A model generated the notes under the pieces. It ran no database searches. It saw only the letters and a program-made list of their open reading frames with translations, and was not told where the DNA came from. The position numbers and the translations under genes were made by a program. This document shows, in pieces, positions 40,472 to 48,685 of a stretch of DNA of 64,000 nucleotides. How positions within the stretch are numbered: position 1 is the stretch's first letter; every line of letters starts with the position of its first letter. Location: contig JARGOV010000008.1 in the NCBI GenBank assembly GCA_029212965.1, positions 17,951 through 81,950 on the forward strand, in the 5' to 3' direction. Source of the DNA: Porticoccaceae bacterium. Lineage in GTDB: Bacteria; Pseudomonadota; Gammaproteobacteria; Pseudomonadales; Porticoccaceae.

Positions 40472-41674
40472 ATGACAATTTCAACGATGCAAATTTTCCG
40501 TCAGGGTGTTAACGCTATTCTCAGTCAGCAGGAAGGGCTGTTGCGTACTCAGGCTGAAATCGCCAGCGGCAAGCGTATACAAACTCCCTCCGATGACCCC
40601 TCGGGGGCGGTAAAAGTTCTCGACATTGAAGAGAAAATTGCCACCGCCGAGCAGCACCTGCGCAACGCCCTGGTTGGCCGCACTGAACTATCACTCGAAG
40701 AAAATGCGATGATCGGAGCGCAAAATGTCCTGCAACGGATACGTGAGTTAATGATTCAGGCCAATAATGACACCCAGTCGGAAAGCAGCCGCCAAAGTAT
40801 TGCCATCGAGGTGCGCACTCAGCGTGATGAGCTGCTTGCTCTAGCCAATACGCGCAATGCCAGTGGTGATTATCTTTTTGCTGGCTTTCAAACTGATATC
40901 CGGCCTTTTAGCATGAGCGGTGGTAACGTGGTGTATAACGGTGACCAGGGCCAGCGGCGCATTCAAGTGGGCTCCTCGTCACAAGTACCTATCAACGATT
41001 CCGGGGTTGATGTTTTTCAGTTAATTAAAAACGGCAATGGCACGTTAAGTGTGGACAATGCCAGCTCTAACACTGGCACAGGAATAGTCCAATCACTGAG
41101 CCAAAACGGCAGTTTGGTGAGTGATACCTACTCCCTCAATTTCATTCAGCTCACCCCTACTGACCCCATCACCTATGAAGTGCGCGACTCGTCCGCTGCG
41201 CTGGTGACCTCTGGTAACTATGTCAGCGGTGAGTCCATTAGCTTTAATGGAGCTGTTACTGTGCTTGACGGCACACCTGCCAATGGTGACAGCTTCACGG
41301 TTGGCCCCGCAGTGAATCAGGATGTATTTACTACCCTCAATAAAATTCTTGCCGCTTTAGAAGCGCCTTCCACGGAGCCTGCCGATACGGCCCGTTTTCA
41401 TAACGACATGGGCGAAGGGTTGAATGATATTGACCAGGCGCTGGATAATTTTTTACGCATTCGCGCCAACATTGGCTCGCGTTTGAATAACCTCGATACC
41501 CAGGCCGAGGTTAATGAAGACTTTTTGCTGCGTATGAAAGATGCCGTTTCACAAGTGCAGGACCTCGACTTGGCTGAAGCGATTAGTCGTCTCAGCGCTC
41601 AGTCGACGTCGTTGGAGGCCGCGCAAAAAGTGTTTATCGAAGTACAGGGACTTTCGTTGTTTGACTTCCTGTGA
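40472..41674 (+). CDS. flgL: Flagellar hook-filament junction protein FlgL (HAP3)
   Basis: Second junction protein, 400 aa. MTISTMQIFRQGVNAILSQQEGLLRTQAEIASGKRIQTPSDDP is the N-terminal flagellin-like helix, and the C-terminus SRLSAQSTSLEAAQKVFIEVQGLSLFDFL is typical of FlgL. It has an insertion domain (about 170-290) that makes it longer than E. coli FlgL (317). Last gene of the flgB operon; no clear terminator follows. Confidence 0.95.
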   Translation: MTISTMQIFRQGVNAILSQQEGLLRTQAEIASGKRIQTPSDDPSGAVKVLDIEEKIATAEQHLRNALVGRTELSLEENAMIGAQNVLQRIRELMIQANNDTQSESSRQSIAIEVRTQRDELLALANTRNASGDYLFAGFQTDIRPFSMSGGNVVYNGDQGQRRIQVGSSSQVPINDSGVDVFQLIKNGNGTLSVDNASSNTGTGIVQSLSQNGSLVSDTYSLNFIQLTPTDPITYEVRDSSAALVTSGNYVSGESISFNGAVTVLDGTPANGDSFTVGPAVNQDVFTTLNKILAALEAPSTEPADTARFHNDMGEGLNDIDQALDNFLRIRANIGSRLNNLDTQAEVNEDFLLRMKDAVSQVQDLDLAEAISRLSAQSTSLEAAQKVFIEVQGLSLFDFL

Positions 41675-41835
41675 TTTTATACTCCTTGGCGCCTGCTAGC
41701 TGAGGTGCTAAAACGTTAGTTTCCTGTATTTGTTAGAGTTCAGAAGTTGTTGCCGATTTTTCTAGGTTTTAACGCGCCTTAAACCTGAACTACGTCACAA
41801 AACCCCTCGTCTTGCGATATTTCTCCAAAAAGTCC

Positions 41836-41862
41836 TAAAGATTCTCCCGCCGCTGTCGATAA
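41836..41862 (+). promoter_or_regulatory. Sigma28 (FliA) promoter of fliC
   Basis: TAAA-N15-GTCGATAA, one mismatch from the FliA consensus with exact spacing. Predicted start near 41869. Confidence 0.9.
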
Positions 41863-41982
41863 CTATTGCGGAGGCAGCATTTACTCAGGTTTTGGCAACA
41901 AGCCATTCACACAAAGTGAGAGTAAGTGTTAAACCGGGAAGGTGCTGCCGTATTTGGCAAAATACATAAGTCAACAAGACAA

Positions 41983-41998
41983 GCAAGCATAAGCTTGC
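41983..41998 (+). promoter_or_regulatory. Hairpin in the fliC leader next to the ribosome site
   Basis: GCAAGC-ATAA-GCTTGC stem-loop ending two bases before AGGAGTT (42001). It could shape access to the ribosome site; a CsrA/RsmA role is only a possibility because CAGGAG carries a GGA core. Confidence 0.45.
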
Positions 41999-42012
41999 GC
42001 AGGAGTTAAAAA

Positions 42013-43836
42013 ATGCCTCAGTTTATTAATAGTAATATTCCATCGCTCACCGCTCAGCGAAATCTCAATACATCACAGAATGACTTGAGCATATCCCTGC
42101 AACGTTTGTCTTCAGGCTTGCGTATTAACAGTGCGAAAGATGATGCGGCTGGTTTGGCGATTTCCGAGCGCTTTACTACTCAAATTCGTGGTCTCAATCA
42201 GGCTGCTCGAAACGCCAACGATGCTATCTCTTTGGCGCAAACCGCAGAGGGTGACCTTTCTGCTATTACTAATAACCTGCAACGTATTCGCGAATTGTCG
42301 GTACAGTCGGCCAACGCCACTAACTCAGCGTCTGACCGGGTAGCACTGCAGGCCGAAGTTTCAGAATTGATTTCTGAAATTGACCGCGTTTCATCAACCA
42401 GTGCTTTTAACGGCGTTAAGTTACTCGATGGCTCTTTCTCGGCTCAGCAGTTTCAGGTGGGAGCCAACGCAGGTGAAACGGTGACCATCTCTTCCATTGC
42501 CAATGCGCGTACCACAGCATTGGGCCAGGCCCTTACGGTGACGCAAACAGGTGGTACTTTGACGGGGGCTTTAACTGCAGGCGACCTTACCATCAATGGC
42601 ACTGATGTTGGTGCCGTAGCACAAGATGCCGCAGCTATCGCAACAGCTATTGGTGCTACAAGCTCCAGTGTTTCTGCTACCGCTACCAATGAGCAAACTG
42701 CTATTACGTTTGCTAATGTGGTGGGTACGGCGAGTGCGCCTGCAGTGACATCATCGGTTGCTTTAGGTGCTTTCACCGTTGGTGTGGATGACGATGCCAC
42801 GAATACCTTTAGTATTACCTTTGACAATAGTGGGGATGGCGGCTCGGATTCACTGGCTATAACGTCTACACCTGATGATGCAAATGACGGTAGTGATTCC
42901 GCCGCTAATCTGGCGGCGGGTTTTGTGGCAGCAGGTTTTGCTGCTGACGGCACGGGTACAGTGAGTGGGTATAGCCTTGATTTAGGTGCGTCAGGGACAA
43001 TTACTGCTGCAATTACTGCAGGCAACTTAACCGTGCAGCGCGTCGATGGTATCGAATTCAGTACCACTGAGGCAGCAGTCGGGTACGCGACTACTGATCC
43101 AGGTTTTGCTAACACAGTAACGACAACCAACGGTACACAAGCGGTAACCGCTGTGGCACCAACATATACTTTGTCCATAGATGGTACAGCTTTAGATTTC
43201 ACTACTGATGGTGCAGATGGCACCATTACGGCAGCCGAGGTTGGTGCGCTGATCAATGCCCTTGACGGTTACACAGCTTCGGGAACAGGTACTACTTTGT
43301 CCATCACTAAAGCGGATGGTAGTAATATTGCGCTACTTGAAGGGGGGGCTGATTCTGACGCTACCGAAGGTCTAGTGGTTGATGGAAGCGCTACTGCAGC
43401 TACCGAAACCTACCGTGGAACCGTTGCGATAACCTCTGCTGGAGCTGATTTAGTAATTGCCGGTAATGCGCCTGGCAATGCGGGATTGTCAGCAGGTACG
43501 TTTGCCGCAGCATTAGCAGGTACCACCATTGCGGCAACCGATATTTCTACTGTAGCCGGCGCCAACGCAGCCCTTGCCTCGGTGGATGCTGCGCTGACCT
43601 CGGTTAACGGCAGCCGCGCTCAACTGGGTGCGATTCAAAACCGCTTTGACTCGGTGGTATCAAGTATTCAAACTGCCAGTGAAAACCTGACTGCGTCGCG
43701 CAGCCGGATTCGCGACGCTGACTTTGCCGCTGAAACTGCTCAGCTCACGCGAGCGCAAATTTTGCAACAGGCCGGTGTGTCGATATTGGCCCAGGCCAAT
43801 TCTTTGCCACAAAACGCACTCGCCTTACTGCAATAA
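42013..43836 (+). CDS. fliC: Flagellin FliC
   Basis: Filament monomer, 607 aa. Conserved N-terminal D0/D1 ([59 protein letters not shown]) and C-terminal D1/D0 ([21 protein letters not shown] to [18 protein letters not shown]) flank a long variable centre (about 165-510) rich in Thr, Ala, Gly and Asp, including a hook-IN-like strand ([15 protein letters not shown] near 377). No cysteine is seen. It has a strong AGGAG ribosome site and a sigma28 promoter. Only one flagellin gene is in the window. Confidence 0.96.
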   Translation: MPQFINSNIPSLTAQRNLNTSQNDLSISLQRLSSGLRINSAKDDAAGLAISERFTTQIRGLNQAARNANDAISLAQTAEGDLSAITNNLQRIRELSVQSANATNSASDRVALQAEVSELISEIDRVSSTSAFNGVKLLDGSFSAQQFQVGANAGETVTISSIANARTTALGQALTVTQTGGTLTGALTAGDLTINGTDVGAVAQDAAAIATAIGATSSSVSATATNEQTAITFANVVGTASAPAVTSSVALGAFTVGVDDDATNTFSITFDNSGDGGSDSLAITSTPDDANDGSDSAANLAAGFVAAGFAADGTGTVSGYSLDLGASGTITAAITAGNLTVQRVDGIEFSTTEAAVGYATTDPGFANTVTTTNGTQAVTAVAPTYTLSIDGTALDFTTDGADGTITAAEVGALINALDGYTASGTGTTLSITKADGSNIALLEGGADSDATEGLVVDGSATAATETYRGTVAITSAGADLVIAGNAPGNAGLSAGTFAAALAGTTIAATDISTVAGANAALASVDAALTSVNGSRAQLGAIQNRFDSVVSSIQTASENLTASRSRIRDADFAAETAQLTRAQILQQAGVSILAQANSLPQNALALLQ

Positions 43837-43885
43837 GAAAAAGAGAGTGATATGAGCTTCAAGGCTTATCGCCATTAGGCAAGTA

Positions 43886-43917
43886 ACCGACACTGTTTTT
43901 GGCAGTGTCGGTTTTTG
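43886..43917 (+). terminator. Intrinsic terminator after fliC
   Basis: Arms ACCGACACTG and CAGTGTCGGT with a 7-base loop, followed by TTTT. It lies 50 bases past the fliC stop and would partly insulate flaG. Confidence 0.88.
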
Positions 43918-43952
43918 TGGTGGCGTGTTCTGTTTTGAACAAGGTGAATATT

Positions 43953-44399
43953 ATGGATACAAGTAACCTAACATCAGCAGCTTCGTCGGGTCATAAACCC
44001 CGACAGGGTTCAAATGTTGCCGTAGTGGCTGAAAGTGCCAGCCAAGGTCCAAAGTCTGCAGCCGCTAATCTACTTGCAAAGGCTGAGCAAGAGACCTCTG
44101 TTGAAGCAGATATGCTATCGCCAGGGCAAACTGCCGTTCCAGCTGACGACACTGGGAACAACCAAAGTCGGATTGAGGATACCCTGCGCAAGTTGAATGG
44201 TTTATCTCAAACCTCGATTGCGTTTTCCTTACATGAGGAAACCGGCCGTACCGTGATTACAGTCAGTAACAAGGAATCAGGAGAGAAAATACGAGCTATT
44301 CCCAGTGAGGATTTTTTGGCTATAGCAGCACGTCTGGAAGAAACTCTGAGCAGTGCAGAGGGTTTGCAGCCTGGTCTACTGGTAAGTAGTAAAGCTTAG
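43953..44399 (+). CDS. flaG: Flagellar protein FlaG
   Basis: FlaG-family protein affecting filament length; 148 aa from the ATG at 43953 (MDTSNLTSAASS), preceded by AAGGTG. The track's 43899 start is rejected since it falls inside the fliC terminator. A polar N-terminal half precedes the conserved FlaG domain: RKLNGLSQTSIAFSLHEETGRTVITVSNKESGEKIRAIPSEDFL-like region near 87-130. Lies between fliC and fliD, the classic position. Confidence 0.88.
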   Translation: MDTSNLTSAASSGHKPRQGSNVAVVAESASQGPKSAAANLLAKAEQETSVEADMLSPGQTAVPADDTGNNQSRIEDTLRKLNGLSQTSIAFSLHEETGRTVITVSNKESGEKIRAIPSEDFLAIAARLEETLSSAEGLQPGLLVSSKA

Positions 44400-44880
44400 C
44401 CTAACAGTAGCGTGCCGCGGTTTATAATCTTGTTTTTACGCAGTTTCGCTGTTGTTCCTCTTGCTGCAATTTTACTATTCTTGGCAGGCTTTTGCCGCAT
44501 TATGGCGCTTCTTTGCCACTTGACTACCGTGCAGGCACGTGTTTTCTCATTTCATTCCAATAGCGGTTCACAGAGAACCAGCCCCAATAGCTGGTTTGTA
44601 CTATTTATTTCAGGTGTATTTGTTTCTTTTTGATTTGGTATGTTTTGTGCAGAGCTTGGTATGTTTACTGCGCTATGTTTACTGCAAAGAGGGGAACATT
44701 AGGCTAAAGTTTTCTTCGATTGGGTCGACATAGGAGTACGAGCTGGTTTTTATGTTTCAACCAGTGCTGTATGTGAAGCACTTAAATAACGTAACTGGGT
44801 GACGTGTATAGCCAGCAGATAAGCTCGCAAGTGTGGACTAAGTGAGATAGCTCAGCTAATTAAATTAATAGGCGAATAAA
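44400..44880. other. flaG-fliD intergenic region
   Basis: 481 bases without a convincing gene. A 73-aa ORF (44412-44633, GTG start, hydrophobic) and a 64-aa ORF lack ribosome sites and known likeness. It contains two copies of ATGTTTACTGC (44661-44671 and 44675-44685), a small GGTTC/GAACC hairpin near 44564, and a sigma28-type promoter at 44705-44731. Confidence 0.6.
44705..44731 (+). promoter_or_regulatory. Putative sigma28 promoter of fliD-fliS-fliT
   Basis: TAAA-N15-GTCGACAT: exact -35 and spacing, with five of eight bases of the GCCGATAA -10. The predicted leader is about 145 bases, similar to that of fliC. Confidence 0.65.
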
Positions 44881-46911
44881 ATGGCAATTACATCGAGCGG
44901 CATTGGTTCGGGACTCGATATCGAGGGTCTGGTAACCCAGTTGGTTGCCGCCGAACGTTCGCCGACCGAAAATCGCCTGGTTGCAAAAGCTGCAGAGTAT
45001 CAGGGCCAAATATCTGCTTTTGGTGCTTTGAAAGGTGCTTTGTCAGGCTTTCAGTCTTCTTTGAGTTCATTGCAAAGTTTGTCGACCTATAACGGGCGTA
45101 ATGCCTCCGTAAGCGACAGTGATGTGTTGGCGGTGAGTGCCGGTAGCGCTGCAGCTGCAGGTTCCTATTCCGTAGAAGTTAACAGTCTGGCCAAAGCCCA
45201 CTCACTCGCTTCTGGCAGCTACTCAACGACTACCGATTTAGTGGGTGAAGGTACTCTGAGCTTTCGTTTTGGCACCACAGACTATACCGGCCCAGATCCC
45301 GGGCCCGAGTCGTACAATAACTTCACTTTGAACGCGGATAAGGCTGCGAGCACCATAACGATAGACAGCACCAATAACACTTTGGCAGGAATACGTGATG
45401 CCGTAAACGATGCCGACATTGGCGTTAATGCGTCTATTATTAATGATGGGAGTGGCTTCCGACTATTATTTGCCTCCGAGGACACCGGTGCCAATAATAG
45501 TCTTGAAATTTTCGTGACGGAATCAGGTTTGGCAGGTTTGTCTGCTTTAGCTTTCAATGCCTCTACGACGAGTTTGAGCCAAACAGTGGCGGCACAGGAT
45601 GCTAATCTGACCGTTAATGGTTTGCCTGTGACAAGTGCTTCAAACACGGTTAGCAGTGTCATTAATGGTTTAGACTTAACATTGAAAGCAGAAACCTTTG
45701 GTGTGCCGGTGGAGGTCAGTGTTTCCAGAAATTCGGCTTCGATTAAAGGCGCGCTAAACAGTTTTATTTCCGCCTATAACGGCTTAATTGAGACCACTAA
45801 TGCGCTTTCTAGCTACGACCCAGCGACTAAAGAAGCCGGCTTGTTGCTAGGTGACGCGACGTTACGTGGTATTAGTGGTCGCTTGCGTAGCGAGTTAAAT
45901 ACTGCCATCAGCGGCGTGGGTCCTTATAACACTCTGGCTAGTATTGGTATTACTACGGATGGCGATGGCAAGTTGGTATTGAATCAGGCCAATCTTGATA
46001 AAGTGATGGCGGAAGATTTTGATGCTTTGTCGGCATTGTTTGCAGCTCAAGGGGTGCCTAGTGCCAGTGGCGTGAACTATGTCTCTTCGAGTAGCAACAC
46101 TGCGATTGGCAATTATGCTCTTGAAATATCCCAGCTGGCGACCCAGGGTGTCAATACGGCGACGGCCTCGTCGGGTTTTCTCGCCTCTATGGATATTACC
46201 AGTCTGAATGACAACTTTACGCTGAAAGTAAATGGTGTCCAAAGCAGTGAAATCACACTCAGCCAGGCAACTTATGCCAATGGCGAAGCTCTGGCTGAGG
46301 AGCTGCAAACCAAGATTAACGGTGATGACACTTTTAAAGCTGGCGGAATTACCGTTATTGTGAGTTTTGACAGTGGTACCGGTACCTTCTCCATCACCTC
46401 CGAGCGTTATGGTTCTGATTCGCAAGTGGAAATTACAGCAGTTGATACGGATACGGCCTCGACCCTGGGTTTTAGTCTTTCAACGGGCATCGATGGGGTT
46501 GATGTTGAAGGAACGATTGGCGGCGTGAGTGCCACGGGGGTGGGCCAGCGTTTGACGGGCGCTGCAGGTTCCGATGCCGAGGGGCTGGCTTTGTTGATAA
46601 CCGCCGCCGGCACGGGGGCGTTAGGTTCAGTTAATTTTACTCGGGGGCTGGCTGATGGGCTTGATAGTTTGCTCGATAATTTTCTCGGTGTTGATAATAT
46701 TCTCGAAGTGCGTCTCGACGGTTTGCAAGACAGAATTGATAAGCTTGATGAAGACGGCGTGGCACTGGATAGGCGCATTGAGGCGCTGGAGGCGCGTTAT
46801 CGGTTACAGTTTGGTAACCTCGATGCATTACTGTCGAGTTTGAATAATACCAGCAACTTTTTGACGACACAGTTGGCCAACTTGCCAACATTTTTTGGTA
46901 ATGATAAGTGA
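44881..46911 (+). CDS. fliD: Flagellar filament cap protein FliD (HAP2)
   Basis: Filament cap and flagellin chaperone at the tip, 676 aa, longer than E. coli FliD (468). N-terminus MAITSSGIGSGLDIEGLVTQLVAAERSP and C-terminal RLDGLQDRIDKLDEDGVALDRRIEALEARYRLQFGNLDALLSSLNNTSNFL match FliD_N and FliD_C. The middle contains hook-IN type strands (NYALEISQLATQG, TFSITSERYGSDSQVEI). Its chaperone FliT is two genes downstream. Confidence 0.96.
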   Translation: MAITSSGIGSGLDIEGLVTQLVAAERSPTENRLVAKAAEYQGQISAFGALKGALSGFQSSLSSLQSLSTYNGRNASVSDSDVLAVSAGSAAAAGSYSVEVNSLAKAHSLASGSYSTTTDLVGEGTLSFRFGTTDYTGPDPGPESYNNFTLNADKAASTITIDSTNNTLAGIRDAVNDADIGVNASIINDGSGFRLLFASEDTGANNSLEIFVTESGLAGLSALAFNASTTSLSQTVAAQDANLTVNGLPVTSASNTVSSVINGLDLTLKAETFGVPVEVSVSRNSASIKGALNSFISAYNGLIETTNALSSYDPATKEAGLLLGDATLRGISGRLRSELNTAISGVGPYNTLASIGITTDGDGKLVLNQANLDKVMAEDFDALSALFAAQGVPSASGVNYVSSSSNTAIGNYALEISQLATQGVNTATASSGFLASMDITSLNDNFTLKVNGVQSSEITLSQATYANGEALAEELQTKINGDDTFKAGGITVIVSFDSGTGTFSITSERYGSDSQVEITAVDTDTASTLGFSLSTGIDGVDVEGTIGGVSATGVGQRLTGAAGSDAEGLALLITAAGTGALGSVNFTRGLADGLDSLLDNFLGVDNILEVRLDGLQDRIDKLDEDGVALDRRIEALEARYRLQFGNLDALLSSLNNTSNFLTTQLANLPTFFGNDK

Positions 46912-46960
46912 TGAGTTTAAATAGCTGTCGTGTAAAGCATACGATGTTGAGGGCAAAGAA

Positions 46961-47368
46961 ATGAGTATAAACCAGTACCGAAAAGTGCAATCCCACAGTG
47001 CTGTCAATGAGGCCAGTCCCCATATGCTGATTTCGATGCTGTTCCGGGGTGCGCTCGATAATATTGCCGTGGCTCGTGGTGCTCTCGAGCGCGGGGAAAC
47101 GGCCTTGAAAGGAGAGAAGATTGGCCGTGCAATCGATATTATCGACAATCTACGTTCTTCTCTGGATATGAGTGTCGGCGGTGAAGTTGCGCAAAACTTG
47201 AAAGACCTTTATGACTATATGGAAAGCCGTCTCTTGAGTGCCAATGTGGAGAACAGTATCGGAGCGTTGGAGGAAGTCGCTAGTTTATTAGGCGAGATTG
47301 GCCAGGGCTGGAATGCTATGCCAGATGAATATAAAAAAGCGCCATCAAGACACAGTGAGGCGGGCTGA
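46961..47368 (+). CDS. fliS: Flagellin export chaperone FliS
   Basis: Binds the C-terminal flagellin helix to prevent early polymerisation. At 135 aa, NQYRKVQSHSAVNEASPHMLISMLFRGALDNIAVARGAL at the start and LYDYMESRLLSANVENSIGALEEVASLLGEIGQGW match FliS. Its stop overlaps the fliT ATG by one base (TGATG). Confidence 0.95.
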   Translation: MSINQYRKVQSHSAVNEASPHMLISMLFRGALDNIAVARGALERGETALKGEKIGRAIDIIDNLRSSLDMSVGGEVAQNLKDLYDYMESRLLSANVENSIGALEEVASLLGEIGQGWNAMPDEYKKAPSRHSEAG

Positions 47369-47709
47369 TGAATGATTTGCCAGTAGTTGGTGCCCAGCGT
47401 CAGCAACAGTTGCAGGATGCCATTGCTCTGTCGAAAAATATGCTTGAAACAGCTGAGCGTGGTGATTGGGAAGGAATTGTCGAACTTGAAAAGCAGCGCC
47501 GTGAGGGCATGATGGCAGGTCTCAAAGAGCCGGTTGCGGCAGACGAAGCCGAAGGCGTCAATGATTCCTTGCAAACTTTGATGCAGCTCAATGACCAGTT
47601 AACCGGTATGGTACAAAGGGCTCGTAGCGAAAGTGCTCAACAGTTTGCCGCCTTGAAAAGTGGGCGCAGCGCTGCGAGTGCTTATCAAAGTGTTAGTAAA
47701 CAAGACTAA
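47368..47709 (+). CDS. fliT: FliT-like flagellar chaperone
   Basis: Short helical protein of 113 aa: LQDAIALSKNMLETAERGDWEGIVELEKQRREGM, then VNDSLQTLMQLNDQLTGMVQRARSESAQQF. This is the FliT pattern (FliD chaperone). Coupled to fliS by a one-base overlap. Confidence 0.85.
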   Translation: MNDLPVVGAQRQQQLQDAIALSKNMLETAERGDWEGIVELEKQRREGMMAGLKEPVAADEAEGVNDSLQTLMQLNDQLTGMVQRARSESAQQFAALKSGRSAASAYQSVSKQD

Positions 47710-47723
47710 TTATTAGTCTTGTT
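47699..47723 (+). terminator. Weak intrinsic terminator at the fliT end
   Basis: Near-perfect palindrome with arms AACAAGACTAAT and ATTAGTCTTGTT that overlaps the fliT stop. There is no strong U-run after it, so termination is uncertain. Confidence 0.45.
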
Positions 47724-48073
47724 GTCCTCTATTCTTTCCGGTATCTAAAGCCCTGATACCGTGGTTCTTTTGTTCTTACGGACATGGCTTGTGTCTGGCC
47801 TTTTAAGGTTTGACCCAGTGTTCATGCCAAACTGCAGTGCAAAGCACAGACACTTACTTTAAATGTTGGTGTTTTAGTGTAATAAGTTAATCTTTTTCCT
47901 ATTGCAAAAAAAACATATCCGGCCCATTCTTAGGGCTGAGTGCTGGTTTTTTGACGCTGGACTTGATCTGGCGTAAAAATAGCCTTTCAAGTTTTAATCG
48001 ATAAAAGACTAATAAGATAACTCGCCTTAACTCATGCACTTTACTGTCTGCGGGAAGGGAGCTTAATAGCGAT
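47710..48073. other. fliT-pilZ intergenic region
   Basis: 364 bases with no gene. Minus-strand reading frames of 18-26 codons lack ribosome sites. It holds the likely sigma70 promoter for the pilZ-fleQ unit (47951-47979). Confidence 0.6.
47951..47979 (+). promoter_or_regulatory. Putative sigma70 promoter for pilZ-fleQ
   Basis: TTGACG-N17-TAAAAA, five of six bases at -35 and four of six at -10. Location fits a master-regulator unit that must not need RpoN. Confidence 0.4.
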
Positions 48074-48646
48074 ATGGAGAATAGAGATTCTTTCTTTCAG
48101 GGCTTGTATTACGAGAGCAATATTTCTCTTGTTTGGCAGGTTGTGGATGGCTTGCCCTCTGATAATGAGTTAGTGACGATCAACGAAGGTAATAGCCGCT
48201 TTCTTAAAGCTTTGGCAGCTTTGAGCGAGGCTGCCCCTGAGGTCGGAGAGGAGCTTCCCCAAACTACCGCAGAGTTGCAGCGTCTCGATCTTAAGCTAAA
48301 CCTCTTGCTTGAAATAGCTGGTGAGTTGTTGGCAAACCAGCGCACCTTGCCTGCGCCGACGAAAGTCAGGCTTGGGCATACGGGTATCGAGTGGTTTGCA
48401 GACGACCCCCCGCCTTCTGGAGCCCATGTTTGTATTGATGTTTACCTACGCGGTGACCTGCCATCGCCGTTAAAGTTTCATGGTTTGGCGGTGGTTTTTG
48501 ATTCACACAAGGGGTCGAGCAATGAGCGTCAGTGGGTGCAGGTAAGTTTTGCAGGGTTAAATTCGGCTCTGCAGGATGATCTAGAGAAATTTATATTTAG
48601 ACGGCATCGCCGTAGCATTGCCCAGCGTCAAACTGGAGCCGCCTAA
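48074..48646 (+). CDS. Atypical PilZ-domain protein (tPilZ-like)
   Basis: 190-aa protein with the look of the atypical PilZ group: an N-terminal beta region (LYYESNISLVWQVVDGL), a long helix pair (AELQRLDLKLNLLLEIAGELLANQ near 76-98) and a second beta region (TKVRLGHTGIEWFADDPP, HVCIDVYLRGDLPSPLKFHG). The canonical RxxxR is absent and D/NxSxxG is replaced by RLGHTG, so c-di-GMP binding cannot be assumed. It sits 39 bases before fleQ, on the same strand, so they are probably co-transcribed. Family assignment is from pattern, not a search. Confidence 0.75.
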   Translation: MENRDSFFQGLYYESNISLVWQVVDGLPSDNELVTINEGNSRFLKALAALSEAAPEVGEELPQTTAELQRLDLKLNLLLEIAGELLANQRTLPAPTKVRLGHTGIEWFADDPPPSGAHVCIDVYLRGDLPSPLKFHGLAVVFDSHKGSSNERQWVQVSFAGLNSALQDDLEKFIFRRHRRSIAQRQTGAA

Positions 48647-48685
48647 TAGAAGTGGTGACCGTGACTAAGAATTTAAGGAATAATT

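Larger units (their letters stand above)
41675..42012. other. flgL-fliC intergenic region with flagellin promoter and leader
   Basis: 338 bases without a gene. It holds an imperfect inverted repeat at 41764-41786 (AGGTTT/AAACCT arms), the sigma28 promoter at 41836-41862, and a predicted leader of about 145 bases that can fold (TGCC/GGCA near 41945-41960 and the hairpin at 41983-41998) just before the AGGAG ribosome site. Confidence 0.7.

Noticed and set aside
42453-43256. 267-aa antisense ORF across fliC
   Set aside because: Alanine/valine/proline-rich translation typical of the reverse of a Thr/Ala-rich gene; no ribosome site; fliC is certain on the other strand.
43899-43952. N-terminal extension of flaG
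   Set aside because: It starts inside the fliC terminator hairpin; the ATG at 43953 has an AAGGTG site.
44412-44633. 73-aa hydrophobic ORF between flaG and fliD
   Set aside because: GTG start without ribosome site, no likeness, and overlapping another equally weak ORF.
47711-48073. sigma28 promoter before the pilZ gene
   Set aside because: A TAAA and a CGATAA are present but 21 bases apart instead of 17; a sigma70-like pair fits better.
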